Origin: an uncultured Ruminococcus sp.
Lineage (GTDB): Bacteria; Bacillota; Clostridia; Oscillospirales; Ruminococcaceae
Assembly (NCBI GenBank): GCA_937926145.1
Contig: CALANW010000175.1
Coordinates: 1 to 9,716 of the forward strand
Length of the DNA stretch: 9,716 bases
Reading direction: 5' to 3'
In this document: in pieces, positions 8,679 to 9,716 of the stretch
Numbering within the stretch: position 1 is the first letter of the stretch
Layout: each line of letters starts with the position of its first letter
The notes under the pieces: generated by a model
Databases searched by the model: none
What the model was told of the DNA's origin: nothing
The model's input: only the letters and a program-made list of their open reading frames with translations
Program-made: the position numbers and the translations under genes

Positions 8679-8694
8679 TATGACACACTTCTAA
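8666..8694 (-). promoter_or_regulatory. Alternative weak promoter overlapping the palindrome
   Basis: On the minus strand TTAGAA (8689-8694) and TATATA (8666-8671) are 17 bases apart, each with 4 of 6 consensus matches. The -10 box lies inside the 8660-8678 palindrome. If used, the leader would be only about 30 bases long and the palindrome would be well placed to block polymerase. It is weaker than the 8703-8731 candidate. Confidence 0.25.
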
Positions 8695-8702
8695 TCGTCA
8701 TT

Positions 8703-8731
8703 AATCTAACAAAAAAATCATTTTTCGTCAA
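8703..8731 (-). promoter_or_regulatory. Candidate sigma-70-type promoter for the main operon
   Basis: On the minus strand TTGACG (8726-8731) and TAGATT (8703-8708) are separated by 17 bases. The -35 box matches consensus at 5 of 6 positions and the -10 at 4 of 6. Transcription would start near 8696, giving a leader of about 70 bases before the ATG that includes the palindrome. The site lies between the upstream terminator and the gene, where a promoter is expected. Confidence 0.4.
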
Positions 8732-8823
8732 TAATTTTGGCATATCCTGCAAATATATGGCACAAAAGGTTTATACCGTCGTTTCTTTTCAATAACTATG
8801 ACATAAATATAAATGAGTAAAAG

Positions 8824-8883
8824 ATAGTATAAAAAAATCCAGTCGAGAACAATAAGTACCTCGACTGGATTTTTTTATACTAT
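8824..8883 (-). terminator. Strong rho-independent terminator, symmetrical and probably bidirectional
   Basis: Perfect inverted arms of 24 bases (8824-8847 and 8860-8883) surround a 12-base loop. The core stem is TCCAGTCGAG / CTCGACTGGA, preceded by seven A and followed by seven T on either strand. On the minus strand it lies about 50 bases after the end of the decayed vWA-like frame, so it would end transcripts from the right and insulate the main operon. Confidence 0.9.
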
Positions 8884-8934
8884 TATTTCACCATCATAGT
8901 AGTTTGTGCGGAAATTTATGGGGGTAGTGTTATT

Positions 8935-9324
8935 TTAATTTATTCTGCTAATACCTAATTCACTGTCGGAGTTTAAATAATACGGGTCATAATATACAAA
9001 TCCATATTCCGGACGCTTGGCTGACTCGCTGCTGATCTTATGTGCTGCAATAACATAATCAATGCACTCTGAAAGCGCCACCTGGTTATATCTGTTGGCT
9101 ATCTCTTTATGAGATACATGGCTCAACATTATTCCAACATTAGTAATATTATCAGCTCTGCCATACCAAGTTGAGTGAGTCAATCCGCTTCCGTCAAGAC
9201 CATAGATAGAAATAGTTACATCTTTTGAATGTTTAAAGATTATTTCGGAAACAGCCTGTATTTCTTTCTTGATCTCATCAAGCTGAGTATCCGTATAACT
9301 TATTTCATCAACTGAGAAACTTGT
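8935..9324 (-). pseudogene. Remnant, possibly part of a vWA-like domain
   Basis: An open stretch of 129 codons runs from a stop at 9325-9327 to a TAA at 8935-8937. It has no ATG before residue 60 and no ribosome site at a sensible start. The product begins TSFSVDEISYTDTQLDEIKK, then has strand- and helix-like segments (VSEIIFKHS, VTISIYGLDG, NRYNQVALSECIDYVIAAH, EYGFVYYD). Their order resembles the middle of a vWA domain (helix, strand, NxYxxAL helix, strand). The metal-binding DxSxS motif expected before it is absent. The upstream open frame overlaps its start in another frame, so I read it as the 3' end of a frameshifted gene. The vWA assignment is from pattern memory and weak. Confidence 0.5.
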
Positions 9325-9410
9325 TTACCTCGATCAGAGCTATTAAAAACAAGTGATTTTGCCCAATACCATGATAATACGATTGCAAGAGTTTTGTTTT
9401 TATTCACCAC
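9300..9410 (-). pseudogene. Short middle fragment of the frameshifted gene
   Basis: This frame encodes 36 residues (VVNKNKTLAIVLSWYWAK...) starting directly after a TAG stop with two GTG codons and ending in TAA at 9300-9302. It overlaps the next frame by 25 bases and the previous one by 11. That stepwise overlap is what single-base insertions or deletions in one long gene would leave. It could alternatively be a tiny GTG-started gene, since GTGAATAA overlaps the previous stop, but the ribosome site is too close to be convincing. Confidence 0.35.
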
Positions 9411-9678
9411 CTACAAAACATAGTCTGTTTGGGTTATTAATTGCTTTAATATACTCATCATGATTACAGCTTTCAAGTCCGGTTTTATCTATAACTTTTA
9501 TCTGCACTACGCCTTTACGTTTTGAATCATAGTAAATAGGCCAAGCAGTACACAATATAGTATAACACTTGTTTGTATTAGACTTTATTGTAATTCTTGC
9601 ATCAATACACATTATTTGTACCCCATCGTTCCAACTGGATTCTTCAGAACCAAGCCTTTTTTCTAGAGCCTGTTCACA
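9400..9678 (-). pseudogene. Fragment or small hypothetical gene of unknown function
   Basis: An open stretch of 92 residues follows a stop at 9679-9681 and ends in TAA at 9400-9402. The first ATG (9612) would give a 70-residue protein beginning MCIDARITIKSNTNKCYTIL, with GGGG as a poor ribosome site 8 bases upstream. The codons before it also read sensibly as protein (EQALEKRLGSEESSWNDG), which favours a longer ancestral gene rather than a start at that ATG. Content includes strand-like segments such as GVVQIKVIDKTG and ends NRLCFVGGE. I do not recognise a family. Confidence 0.4.
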
Positions 9679-9716
9679 TTAAAGTATTGCAATTTTTGTG
9701 AAAACATATTATAATA
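9663..9716 (-). pseudogene. Uppermost visible piece of the decayed gene (runs off the right edge)
   Basis: The frame is open from the window edge to TAG at 9663-9665, reading YYNMFSQKLQYFNVNRL. It overlaps the next open stretch (9400-9678) by 16 bases in a different frame, matching the alternating pattern seen further down. It is too short to identify, and an ATG at 9707 could be chance. Confidence 0.25.

Larger units (their letters stand above)
8642..8934. other. Intergenic region between the decayed gene and the main operon
   Basis: This stretch holds the terminator (8824-8883), the candidate promoters and the leader palindrome. The part at 8732-8823 has no convincing gene, riboswitch or RNA that I can recognise. 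TCGTCA occurs twice (8695-8700 and 8725-8730), 30 bases apart and flanking the stronger promoter candidate, which may be chance in such AT-rich DNA. Confidence 0.6.

Noticed and set aside
8631..8760. Similar AT-rich words around 8631-8648 and 8742-8760 (ATATCCT...ATATATG)
   Set aside because: The second copy carries no good ribosome site or start and the resemblance is short and gapped, so chance in AT-rich DNA is likely.
8732..8823. Riboswitch or structured leader RNA upstream of the promoter candidates
   Set aside because: I see no conserved riboswitch core or stable stem in this AT-rich stretch, and it lies upstream of the likely transcription start.
9671..9716. Insertion sequence end or promoter at the right edge (TATAAT on the minus strand at 9708-9713)
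   Set aside because: No inverted terminal repeat, target duplication or transposase is visible, and the -35 region lies outside the window, so nothing can be supported.

Overview
The window is AT-rich. Every gene I can support lies on the minus strand, so transcription runs from high to low coordinates. Clean Shine-Dalgarno sites, Gram-positive-type signal peptides, and very long secreted proteins built from fibronectin type III (Fn3), PKD and carboxypeptidase-regulatory-like domains suggest an anaerobic gut or rumen Clostridia, most like Ruminococcus and its relatives. This is inference from style; no taxonomic marker gene is present.

Reading with transcription, the right end (about 9716 to 8935) holds a decayed gene. 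Four short open stretches follow one another in alternating frames and overlap at their ends. The last stretch weakly resembles part of a von Willebrand factor A (vWA) domain. A strong hairpin terminator (8824-8883) closes this region. A leader of about 200 bases follows, with two weak candidate promoters and a palindrome, and leads into the main operon.

The main operon has three closely packed genes. The first (8626-560) encodes a 2688-residue exported protein. It has a signal peptide, an acidic linker and one Fn3-like domain, then a run of about 1370 residues made of seven long beta-rich repeats that look like a parallel beta-solenoid. After these come a series of Fn3 and Ig-like domains, a PKD domain, a carboxypeptidase-regulatory-like domain and an unusual C-terminal region with no visible cell-wall anchor. 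The second gene (543-100) encodes a 147-residue protein with two membrane segments. The third starts at 107, overlapping the end of the second by 8 bases, and runs off the left edge; only its signal peptide and a few mature residues are visible.

The most interesting signal is inside the giant gene. Its repeats alternate between two types. The middle copies share long stretches with no differences at DNA level (254 and 309 bases), arranged as a mosaic, which points to recent duplication or gene conversion. The operon looks like a surface or secreted adhesin-like system: a giant exported fibre, a small membrane partner and a second exported protein. The role is inferred; no catalytic domain or known anchor is visible.
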